From Desmodesmus armatus (Eukaryota; Chlorophyta; Chlorophyceae; Sphaeropleales; Scenedesmaceae): a DNA stretch of 64,000 nt. The stretch spans positions 145,001-209,000 of the forward strand of contig VIIQ02000117.1 in the NCBI GenBank assembly GCA_007449985.2, read 5' to 3'. The notes under the pieces are model-generated. The model was not told the origin of the DNA, made no database searches, and saw only the letters and a program-made list of their open reading frames with translations. The position numbers were made by a program, and so were the translations under genes. Positions 34,542 through 45,200 of the stretch are shown piece after piece (the stretch's first letter is position 1; every line of letters begins with the position of its first letter).

Positions 34542-37500
34542 ATGGACAAGCGAGGGCCTAAGCTAGGCGATGCAGCATCTCTGTAAGTTTCTTACATGTG
34601 CTGGCCAGCATGTAGGCTGGCTGAAGGGCTGTGCTTGGGCTCACACTGCTCCAGCATCAGCAGCAGCAGTCAGTGGTTCCTGACAATTCCACCTCAACAC
34701 AGGTGGAACTTCACTCCCTCGCCTGGCTGGACCAAGGATGAATCCCTCATGTTGAAACTATGCTTGATGAAGTTTGGCATCGGGCAGTGGGTGCAGATCC
34801 AGGCGACAGGCTTGTTACCAGGCAAGCTGATACAGCAGCTGTGCGGAGCCACACAGCGGCTGTGTGGGCAGCAGTCACTTGCAGGTGCGCCGGATCACGC
34901 GCACACTGCCATGCATTTACCTCTTTGCAACAGGAGTAGACGCACAGCAGATGGCACAGTTGCCTCCTTCAGTCCACCCAAGGGCAAAGCCTTGGTGTGG
35001 CTAGCAGGCACCTGCATCACCAAGCAGTCGTGCCCCCCCCCCACCCACACACACACACACACACACGCTGGCCAGACCCTACATAGCACTTCCGACTACT
35101 CAATGCAACAGGCTGGTGTGACAAGTTGCCCATGCTGTGGCCATCAAGATATGCGCCTTGCTGTCGCCGTGGCATGTCCTGCAGCTTTCTCCGGCCTGCG
35201 CGTGGACATCGATCGCATCCGTGCTGACAACGCAGGCAAGACAGATGCAAAGCGCAAGAGTGGGCTCATCATTTGGAGTGGAGGTGAGCAGACCTGCTGT
35301 TGGAAGATGAGAAATTTCAGTCTGGCAGACAAAGCAGAATGCCTCATGCACACAAACTACACAACGTTGCCCAGTCGGCGCACATGACGCAAGTGCTGCA
35401 GCTGCTCGCCATGCTATCCTGCAATTGCAGCGGATCCATGCTGTGCTGTGCTGTGCTGTGCTGTGCTGTTTTGGCTTGCAGCCAACCCCACCAAGGAGAT
35501 GCGGCTGCAGTGGCAGCAGGAGGCAAAGGAAAAGTAAGCAACCCACCAGACTGCGCAACAGCAGCAGCTGCATTATCAAAGTCACAGCAGCGCGTGAGCG
35601 ATAGCAGCGGCTGCAGAGAGGTGCAGATTCCTGGGTAGCAACAGCGCTTCAAGTTTGCTATCCTGCATGATAGCAGATGGTTTAATCAACATGCCAGCTC
35701 TGGTCAGGCATGTGGCACTTGCAAGCTGTGGTGCTGCCGTTGGGAACCTGCCCCTTCAGCTGAAAGGTGCTGCGGCGGCGCTGCCCAAGCCACATGGCAG
35801 GCCCTGTTTTGCTGAGCCATGATCCCACACAGCAGCAGCAGCAGCAAGTCACCAGGCCCTTCTCTTCTGCCATCCTTGGCTTAGCTGCACCCTCAAGCTG
35901 TGCTGTGCTTTGTAGGAACACGGGAGGCACGCGCACCCACTCAAACACACAAGTGCCTTTGGCGCCGATATGTGTGGGGACGAGCCTCCTTTTGGTGATG
36001 GCTGCAGAGGCAGCCGAATGCACCTGGGACTTTTCTATTCCTTCTTGTGCTGTGCTGTGCTGTGCAGGTATGGCCTGACGGCAGAGCAGCAGGCAGAGGC
36101 AGAAGCTGCATATGATCAGATGGTGGCAGCAGTGGACGCCAAGCGGGCAGCAGCAGCAGCTGAGCAGCAGCAGCACCAGGCGCTGCCGCCAGACTGCAAC
36201 ATACTTGGTGAGTGGCCAGCACATTATGGCATCCTCATTCATCCTTTGTGACAGGCTTGGTAGGCATGCTCAGACAGAGGCTGCTGCAGGGCAAAGGTTT
36301 GTCATGCACGTTCATCATCTCTGCTTAGGCTGCTCAGCAACACTTGGGGTGTGCTTTGCAAGTGCTCCATGTATGTAATATGCATGACGCCTCAGATGTG
36401 GTTTCGTGCTGCTGCACATCACGCATGCACCACTGCAGCTGCTGACCCAGCACATGTTGCAAACCCTGCACCACATGAGCCTTAGCTCAGCTGAGCAGTA
36501 GTGCAGTTTTGAAGCCAATGGCAACCAGCTCTTTGCGCCAAGCGTCGTTGTGTCTGCCAACTGTTTCTGCAACAGTTGGATCAACATGAGCCAACACTGT
36601 GTTTGCTGCGCTCCCCTTGCCTTGCCTGGCTGTGGTCGCTGCAACAGAGTGTGACCTGAACCTGCTGTCCACGCACCAGAAGCAGCAGCTGTTGTGCCAC
36701 CTACACAAGCGCCTGCAGCAGCTGCTGGCAGCAGCATGCACAGCGCATCCGCAGTTGGCGCAGCAGGCCACTTACCCTCAGCAGCAGCAGCGGGGCTGGA
36801 TTGCGCTGGGCACGCCGCTGCAGCAGCAAGGTGCTAGGGATGATGCGCAGCAGTTGGCAAAGTGAGTGATGGCGCTGCTGGGGTGGGTGGCTTGTACCGT
36901 TTGGTCGCCACTAGGCATTTGCGCTGGGGTTGGAGTGAGGGCTGCGTGGGGTTGCCGCCAACAAGCAGCCAATGCGAGCATATGCCTGATTGGTGACAGC
37001 ACGTCTGCAGACAGGCGCGTCTTTTTCGGGGGGGGGGGGGGGAGGGGGCGTGTTGCAAGTGCAGGTGCTGGTGGTAGTTGGCAGCAGAGGGCGCATGCAC
37101 AGAGGCTCTTGCAAAGGGGTGACATGTGATAAAACTAGTGTCATCTAGGGACATTGGAAAGTGATGCCTAGTGGTCGCTCAGAGGGGGCTCAGATGGCGG
37201 CCATCACATATACCTGATGTGAGCTACACAACAAGGACTGAGCTGATTCTGAGATCGCTGACGGCCCATGCCTGTGGCTACGTTGCTGCAGGGAGAACAT
37301 GCCCAGCCGAGCCAACCTGCTGGTGCGGCAGGCTGGAACAGCAGCAGGCAGGGGCAGCAAGGGGGCGGCTGGCGGCAGCAGCAAAACTAGCAGCAAAGGA
37401 GGCAGCGGCAAGTGAGTTCTGCCGTCGTGATGAACTATTGCAAACATCAAACAGTCTTTCAAAATTTGGTATTGGGTGTGTGCATTGTTTCCTCGCCCAC

Positions 37501-37963
37501 CTGCGCACCAGCTTTCGCGCTTGCTCTGGACTCCATACGCATGGAGGTATGCACCTGCGGCCAATTATTCTGTGCCTAGTGCCCCTGTCACTGATTATGC
37601 GCGTGTTACTGACAGTTTTGCTGCAATCCCACAACTCGCAGGCCCCCCACAGGCAGCAAAGCTGGCACATCTGGCAAGAAGCGTGGTCGCAAAGCAGCAG
37701 CAGCAGATGACGCAGAGGACGACGACGATTTCATGCAGCCGCGGCAGCAGCGCAGCCGCCGTGGCAGCAGTGGCAGCAATGGCGACAGCAGTGCCGGCCC
37801 CAGCAGCGGCATGCTTGCTGATTTGATGAAGGTTGCGCTGGATGCTGGTGTTGCACAGCTGATGGAGATGGGTTACAGCAGGACCAAGGCTGTGGATGCC
37901 TTGAAAGAGTGCAACTGTGATGTTGAGATGGCGATAGAGTATCTCACGACTGCGTGCTGCTGA
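34542..37963 (+). CDS. SANT/Myb-like and UBA domain protein
   Basis: Eight exons: 34542-34582, 34703-34884, 35185-35283, 35482-35533, 36068-36207, 36648-36861, 37292-37411, 37642-37963. All are in phase, 389 aa. Residues about 15-75 form a SANT/Myb-like domain: WNFTPSPGWTKDESLMLKLC, LMKFGIGQWVQI, LLPGKLIQQLCGATQRLCGQ, QSLAFSGLRVDIDRIR. Then KSGLIIWSGANPTKEMR, KYGLTAEQQ, and a long Ala/Gln-rich helical part. A basic Gly/Ser/Lys region with KKRGRK, a plausible nuclear signal, precedes an acidic DDAEDDDD run. The last ~45 residues are a UBA-type domain (VAQLMEMGYSRTKAVDALKE, DVEMAIEYL). The N-terminal block is a conserved but uncharacterised eukaryotic arrangement; nuclear DNA/chromatin binding plus ubiquitin binding is inference. 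Two introns end in pure CTGTG-type repeats. Confidence 0.7.
35045..35066. repeat. (CA)n microsatellite in SANT/UBA intron 2
   Basis: A CA dinucleotide run of about 22 bp preceded by a short C-run. Confidence 0.85.
35437..35481 (+). promoter_or_regulatory. CTGTG-repeat 3' splice tract before exon 4
   Basis: Six CTGTG-type pentamers run directly into TTTTGGCTTGCAG, the acceptor of exon 4. A second tract, TGTGCTGTGCTGTGCTGTGCAG, precedes exon 5 (ends 36067). Confidence 0.65.
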
Positions 37964-38893
37964 ACATGTGGGCTGTTCAGCTGCGCGTGAGCGACAGCTA
38001 CAGCATCGCAAGGTGGCACTGGGTGTTTGCGCATGGTAGTTCCATCCATTTGGTGGCCTCAGCTGGTGTGTGGTGTGTCGACAGATGGAGTACTTGGGTA
38101 CATGCAAGCTCACTAAGACTGCCCTACTAAATAGGCAGACTGTCCTACTAGATAGGCAGACTGTCTTACTAGACTGTGTGTGTGACGGGCCTCCCGGTCA
38201 GCTGAGTGTGAATGCGACAGCTGCATTGTCACTGAGATGTGTCGATGCAAGCGTCAGCACAGTAGAGTAGAGTGGGGAGGCAGGCGCATGCCTCCCCAAA
38301 GGCGTCGGTGTCGGCGTACGGTCTCTGCAAGATGAGGCTTTTTTTCACTGGAGTACGGCTAGAGCTGTTCCAGCCCATCAGCAGTGTACACACATGTGTG
38401 TTGGTGCAGCTGTGCGCCTTAATGTGCAGAAGCTTCTCCCCTTGATCAAGAGGCAATTCGCTGCTGTTGTGCGTGTGCCAAACAACGGTTGCATGGGTAA
38501 GCAGCTACGCAATATCAGTGCATGCACCCACTGTCAAATTACACGAGCGGCTGACAGGCCTCAGGCTACAAGCCCCTGGGGGTGGTTGGGGGGCGTGCTG
38601 TGTCAGACACATGTGTGTACATCCAGTCACCATTCTTCGGCGCAGGCCTGTATGGGGAGATAGCTGTCGACAAGATAAAGTATTTGTGCCCCTTGCTTGG
38701 CGATCCAGCAGCGGAGTGTTGCAATCTGAAAGTCGTTGTTGTGCATGATGTAATGATCGTCCCCGACGGAAGTTGACTGTTGTTGATATGACAGGGTTAC
38801 GACAGTATGCGTACCAGCGTATTGCCACATAAAAGCCTTTCGGACGGCTCTGTATCGCACGAATCCCTATCAACGTCACAAAACAGCTGCACG
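37964..38893. other. Intergenic, contains dispersed repeat copy
   Basis: It holds the second copy of the 50-bp dispersed repeat (38073-38120), followed by a short tandem (CTACTARATAGGCAGACTGTC, about two and a half units, 38123-38171). A 64-codon frame at 38582-38776 has no recognised match. Confidence 0.45.
38073..38171. repeat. Dispersed repeat, copy 2, with short tandem
   Basis: It matches 17431-17482 (GTGTGTCGACAGA...ACATGCAAGCTCACTAAG). The similarity stops at ACTG, after which a 21-bp tandem begins. Confidence 0.75.
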
Positions 38894-40972
38894 ATGATGC
38901 TCAAAGCTTTCGCTGTGCTGGTTTGCGTGCTCGCTCCCGCTGGAGCGCTGGGACAGACAGGCATTGCGAGCAAGCCCGTGCAGCAGGTTAAGGACAACCG
39001 CATCTCTGCCAACAATACCGTGCTGCTTATGCTTGACCACCAGGTGCGCAGTGTTAAGGCAGTTGCCTCCTTTGGGCCCGCATATGCATATGGTATCTCT
39101 TGCATTTCTGCCAATCGCGTCCAGTGCTGATACTGTGCACTGCAGCAGCGCGCCCATCACAAATGTTTCTTTATGAGAAGCAGGAAGTTGCTGCCGATGA
39201 GGACTGACTGTCCTGATCTGTGCCTGCCCCACCCTTTCTCTCACCCTAACCCACCCCCTATGCACACCCTCGTTCTTGACAGACTGGCCTGTTCCAGCTT
39301 GTGCGTGACTTCTCAGTGGCAAACTTTAAGCAGAACGTGATAGCCCTGGCTGCCACCGCCAAGCTCTACGGAATGCCGGTGATCATGACCTCCAGCCTGG
39401 AAGGTGTGTCAGTCCCAATACACGCCATTCCAAGTACTCGCGCATCGCACCATGCCATGAGCAAAAGCGGCTTTTGCTCAGCTCACACTCAGCTGTTGGA
39501 TGCATGACACATACACCCCATGTCGTGAATGCATTCAATCCATTGCCTTGCAGGTGGCCCCAACGGTCCCCTACTGCCTGAGCTGAAGGCCATGTTGCCA
39601 AATGCTCCAAACATTCCGCGCGCTGGGGAGATCAATGCATGGGACTCAACTGAGTTCGTCAATGCTGTCAAGGTGCGTCGCGGGATCATCCCGCATCTCC
39701 CCTTCTTCCCAAGAAAAGGCAGGCCCAGTGACTCAGTGACAGTGCACATTATATCTGTTGCAGAAATGCGTCCCTACCATGCCTGCGCAGCTGGCCATGG
39801 TCGCGCGCTGTGGCACCTGCGCAACTTCCATGCATCACCCACACTCAATGCAAGAAACAGTGTTCGCAGATCTCATCTAGATGGCTGACTGACACACAAT
39901 GCTGTGCCATGCTCCAAGCACCCCTGCCTTGCCGCATCATGCGGATGATCATGCGTATTGTAGCCCAGTAGTTCACACATGCAGCCGCTGCATGCATGAT
40001 GCACAATTGCACTTGCAAGTGCACATGACAGCCGACCACCCACGTTGCCACCCCCCCCCCTCCCCCACCCCCTCCCGCCACCCTCCCCCTCCCTTGTCAG
40101 GCCACAGGCCGTAAGAAGCTACTCATCGCCGGCATCGTCACCGATGTGTGCGTGCTATTCCCCACCCTGTCAGCCTTGGCTGAGGGCTATGAGGTGTACG
40201 TGGTGGTGGACGCCAGCGGCACCTTCAATGATATTGTGAGGAACGCAGCGCTGACACGCGCGTCTGCTGCTGGTGCGGTGCTGATCAACTGGTTTGCAGT
40301 GGCATGCGAACTGCAGAAGGATTGGAGGCTGGGGCCCAACGCTGGACAGGTGGGTGGGGGGGGGGGCAGGATGTGCCGGAAAGTCCGAGGTTGGGGTTGA
40401 CTGTACTACTCCTAGGATCCTAGGGTCCTAGTAGGCAGGATGCAACGGTAGTGCTATTACTTTTGTCTAAAAACCATCAGCTTGTCATGCACAGCCGCTG
40501 GCAAAATGTATAGCATCAGAAAGCAGTCTGGCCCCATTTCAAGGCAGGATTTTGCAGTGGCATGTGAACTGCAGAAGGAGTGGAGGCTGGGCCCAATGCT
40601 GGACAGGTGAGGCGGGCGGGACATGCTGTAACACGCGCTAACGTGCCTGCTGGGGTTGAGTGCAGTAAGGACGCTGGTGCACTGCATTGACTAGTGACTA
40701 GTCATATTTGATATTTACGGTATATCACGCAAATACGACGTTTTGTACTTCTGGTGGGCAGCAAACAGAACCCATTCCAACCCCAGTACAGGGCAGGTTT
40801 TGCTTCATGGGCCGATGCATGCCGCAGAACAGGACCACTTGTTGTATCACTCATGCAGGTGGTTGCTTTCACTGCTGCTGCCCGTGTACAGGGTCTGGGC
40901 ACCCTGCTGTCCACCTACCTGCCTGAGTACGGCAACCTCATCACCAGCCACTCCTCAGCTGCCAAGGCCTAG
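38894..40972 (+). CDS. Isochorismatase-like (YcaC-type) hydrolase with signal peptide
   Basis: Five exons: 38894-39043, 39283-39403, 39554-39672, 40101-40349, 40892-40972. In phase, 239 aa. The family order is clear: NNTVLLMLDHQTGLFQLVRD (catalytic Asp), FKQNVIALAATAKLYGMPVI, SSLEGGPNGPLLPEL, INAWDSTEFVNAVK, TGRKKLLIAGIVTDVCVLFP (Lys and nucleophile Cys), EVYVVVDASGTFNDIVRNAA, INWFAVACELQKDWR, LGTLLSTYLPEYGNLITSH. The N-terminus MMLKAFAVLVCVLAPAGALG looks like a signal peptide, so entry into the secretory pathway is predicted, unusual for this normally cytosolic family. The substrate is unknown. An in-frame ATG at 38807 precedes it, but the hydrophobic start favours 38894. The stop is TAG. 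Two exon edges are duplicated downstream. Confidence 0.87.
40290..40606 (+). repeat. Duplicated 3' edge of isochorismatase exon 4
   Basis: The end of exon 4 (W-F-A-V-A-C-E-L-Q-K-D-W-R-L-G, donor at 40349/40350) recurs at about 40550-40606 in intron 4, boundary distance 257 bp. The copy keeps the GTGAG donor, has D changed to E and one base missing in the GGGGCCC run. Confidence 0.85.
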
Positions 40973-41243
40973 GCCTGAACAGCCCACAGTGCTGACAGGA
41001 GTGGGATCGGTGCTAGCAGTGGAGGCAGCATGCCGTTGTTGTTGGGGTGTTCATGGCCCAGCTAGTGGTGTGCAGTGAGGTTTCAGGAGTGTGTAGATAC
41101 AGGGAGTGCATCCAGTCAATGCATCAACCATCCAAGGATGTGACATTCCAAAGTTGGGTATAAGTGTGTGTGTTTAGCAATCGGAGCCGCAGCCAGTGCC
41201 AACCTCATCACCAGCCACACCTCTGCTGCCAAGGCCTGAACGC
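40928..41243 (+). repeat. Duplicated terminal exon of the isochorismatase gene
   Basis: The C-terminal codons N-L-I-T-S-H-S-S-A-A-K-A and the following GGCCTGAAC-GCCCACARTGCTGA recur at about 41195-41255, 260 bp downstream. The copy lacks the TAGGCC hexamer, so its first stop is the next TGA. Confidence 0.85.
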
Positions 41244-42291
41244 CCCACAATGCTGATAGCACTTTGTTAGTGACAGGAGCGACTGTTAGTGACAGGAGCC
41301 TGGGTGGAATCAGTGCCAACAGGCAAGGCATCATGTCGTTGTTCAAAGTTGTTGATGTGTTGTTATAGTATCCGGTGTTTCATTGCTGGTGTGCAGTGAG
41401 GTTTCATGAGTGTGCGTGTTGTAGCAAGCAGACTTGCAGTGGGCTGGCAGCGGGCTGCCGCACATCTGGCCGGCAATACCAGGGTCGATGCTTTGGCTGT
41501 GGCAGTTGTGAGGACTTGGTGGCCTGCTGGGAGACTCCGTAGTCTCTTGGGACACGATCCTGTCCCCGGGACAGGCTGCTTGCCATCCATGCAGCGCAGA
41601 GCAATGCAGAGCAAGAGTGCTAAGCCTTATCATCACGGCATGACGCCGCTTTTCATGCGTATCATGAAAATGAAGCCTTCATTGAATGAAGATGGCGTTG
41701 CTTGAGCTTTGCATTGAGCTTGTGGGTTGAACACTTTGCATTCTGGTTTCATCAGTTGGAGGCAGAGCTTCCAACCCGGAAACTGGATTGGGCCCTGATC
41801 TGCTGATTGTGCACAGCAGCTGTGGATCGTGTGCATTTGGCAATGCTGGGTGGCAATCTGCGCTGCATGGGTACTGCCAGATGGTGGAACTGACGGAGCT
41901 GCCCCCTTGAATTCCATGTGTTGCTGGTCAACGATACAGCCACACTTATGTTTGGACTCTTTTTCTGCTTTGGAAGTTGAGTTGTCCGCATTGCTGATCC
42001 CTGAGTGATGTCAGTGGCTGATGGCTGTCGCAGGACACTGTGTCCTGGATTGTTCCTGGACTCACAGAGTATAGTGTACCACACATCATGTAACTCGTGT
42101 GCTTTCAACCACCTGCGGGTTACTTTGATGAACTTATGCCCTCTCCTTGAGAAGAAACCTGCGTCAGCCAGCTCAAATTTACACTGTACAGTGGACACTG
42201 GATAGCGGACATACGATAATCATACTTGATTCACTGAATTAGCAATCAATCACGGCAACGCTGCTTGCCTACCAACTTGGTAGTGCGGTAT
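40973..42291. other. Convergent intergenic region
   Basis: 3' flanks of the isochorismatase-like gene and of the CobW gene. It contains the terminal-exon copy (41195-41255) and a repeated phrase GTGTGCAGTGAGGTTTCA near 41070 and 41391. No gene seen. Confidence 0.5.
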
Positions 42292-45200
42292 TCATGCCTT
42301 CACAGCCACAGCAGTGTCCACAGTAGGCTGCACAGCTGCCCCCACAGACTGCGGCTGCTGCACCAGGCATGCTTCAAAGCTCTTTGTCAGTCCCTCCCTG
42401 TCAAGGTTGCGCCCAATGAACACAATGCGGTTCTGCCGGCTCTCGTTGGGCCCCCAGGGTGCCACGTCACCCTCACTGCTGCAGGTCATCTGTAGGAGCA
42501 TGTGAACACCCTGGAAGACATACCTGGCAGGGAGGCATTTGGGGGAGGGGGGGGAAGACAACTTTGTCAGAGCAGGTCAGAACATTTGCAAGATCTGTAG
42601 GTATGAACGAACCAGTTTGATGTGTGATACAATGTTTAGGACGGAGCACTGTGCCTAGCCTAGGTGACCTGCTAGATCAATGTGACGACTAAAGTTTCCC
42701 AGCTGGATCGAACTGCAGCTCAACATCAGCTTACAAACCCTGACAAGGACGTCAGTCGGAGCAGCAGTAGCCTACTGGTTGAATCAGCAGTGGTGGACCT
42801 TCTCATGCTTGTTGCGTCTCCCTGCTGGCTGCCAGTTCTGGACGGTTGGTTGGTGTTCCCATGCACGCACTGTGTAGTACTTACTTGTCATCACTGCCCT
42901 CTACCGCCAGCACGCCCTTGCTCCTGAACAGGTCAGTGCCTTTGTCCCTCAGCAGGCCCTGCAGCCACTGCTGCAGCTTGTCCATGTCACACAGACCCTC
43001 ACGCATGATGCCCACACTGCTGATGGTGCTGTCGTGCTCATGCTCCTTGTCCTCCTGCAGCAGATAGGGTTTAGGCTTTAGGGTTTATGGATATGGTGTA
43101 TGGGGTTGAGGATTGACAGTTTGCCATCCCCTTCCCCCTTGGAAGAAGGATGTGACAATGTCAATGGAGCACGCACCTACGCTCAGTTGCAGCAACTGAC
43201 TCCAGCACGTGGCACCGTGTTCCTTCTGTGACAGAGGGGACACAATCAGCACGGGAGGGGGCCCGTCCGTACCAACCCCATCCATCCAAAGCTTGTGACG
43301 CACACTATATGTGCTGCAGCAGATGCAGCAAAGATAGTAGCTTTGCCCTGCAACTCTCAGAAATACTCTAGATATCAGCTGCCTTTGTCCAAAACTGAGT
43401 GCCACCTGTCTTGCCCTGGCCACCGTAAGGCCTCACTGCAGAATGCCACTCACTCCATGTGAGTTACAGTTGTACAGCTGCTGCATACTGTTGCTGCAAG
43501 CCCAAATTCCAGGGGGGGGGAGGGGTCTCACACATGCAACCAAGTGTGCTCATCGGCTCAACATGGCATGAAACCCCGCAATCAACAGAAGTATCCTCTG
43601 GTCCATGAACCCCGCCCACATGCTTACCAGGAAGTCAGGCTCCTTCTGCAGGATTTTGTCGAGGCTGAAGGCGTCAATGCCCAACAGTTGGTCCATAGGC
43701 ACCCGCCCAAAGGTGCACTCGACGATATCGACAGGTTTGTTGATGGCCTGCAGGCAGCGCGAGGTTGGACATGGGAGGGTGGGGGTGTCTATGTAACGAT
43801 TAATAGTCCACCAAGGCTGGGGCTAAACCCAGGCGGCGCCGACATGAGTGGTTTGAGTGGTTGATCAACCCGGGTGAGGGGGCCACTCTGCTTTGTGGCC
43901 CCCTCACCCTGGGCTGGGCCGGGGGCTTTTCCCAGGCCCAGCCCTCAACCCCTGACCCTGACCATGGTGGCGGGAAAGTCCCAAAGGGTCTGGCAAGCTC
44001 AACTTGTGGGATCAAAGGGTCTAGCAAGCTCAACTCCCAACTTCCTGGAACTTGCAGGGTCTAGGTAGTGCCTGTCAAGACATCAGCACATTGTGACTGC
44101 CTGTGCAGGAGTGGAGGGCCCCCCCTCCCCCCCCCCCCCCCCCCCCCGCCCCTTGGGGGTGAGGTGAGGGGGGGACACAAAACCTTGATTTTCACACTGA
44201 ACATTCCCTGTACGCCCCCCCTTGGCCCACACAAACACGCTTTCTTGAGAGATCTCACACCCCTCCGAGGGGTCAGGCTAGTGACTATTATTTGCCCATC
44301 AGCTGATAGGCTACCTCTAGCCACCGCATTGGAAATGTGACATGCTGTCACTTGCCCATCCTCACTGAATTCCTGACCGTCACTAGAAACCTGGATACCG
44401 TTATCTGCTGTTATTCGCTGTTATCTATCTTGGGCACTCTCACCTTGATGCGCTGCTTGATCTCCTGCACCTCCTCCTGTGACACCAGGTCAGTCTTGTT
44501 CAGCAGGATGCGGTCAGCAAACGCAATCTGCTCAACTGCAGGTTCGGCGAAGTCGCACAAACAGCGATACAAGGTGGCAGTAAGTGGGTCAGCGAATGCA
44601 ACCACTTGCTCCTTGGTAGGTGACTACCTGCTGCACATAAAGGGCTGACGTCTAGCAAGATTGTTGGCTTGATGGGGTGAGCAGCACGGAGATGTGCACG
44701 GCACAGCAGAGCAGCGCACAGGTAGCTGGAATACCGTGCCGTGTCTAGATCAGGGGGCAGTCCGCGTGTGCCAATGCTGTGAAAGGTCACATTGGATTAA
44801 TCAGTTCATTCACCATGGCTACTAGCCAGTGACTGCCTACCAGAACCAGGCAGTCACCGCCCTCAGTGAGGGTCATAACTTATGCTATGGCATAGCCACC
44901 ACACGAGCCTGAGGTTGTAGCAATACTGACGAAACAAACAATTTGCGCACCATAGCATGCTAGTAATGGAAAGAAAGGTGTGCCGCAGGTGCACCCCCCA
45001 CTGCCTTCAACAGCGCAGGCGTCTGCGTGCACGTGACTGACCTGACTCATTTTCCACGCCCTCTGGTCGTTCCTCATCCAGGTGCATCACGATGTGCTTG
45101 GCATCAACCACTGGCACCACACAGGCAGGGACAGCAGAGGCATCGCACTCAGTGAGACAGAGCAAGCTCACTTGAGGCGCGGGACGTACCCAAGCAACAC

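Noticed and set aside
38582..38776. 64-codon plus-strand frame with YLCPLLGDP and VVVVHDVMIV
   Set aside because: Looks protein-like in places but has no partner exons, no domain and no clear start context.
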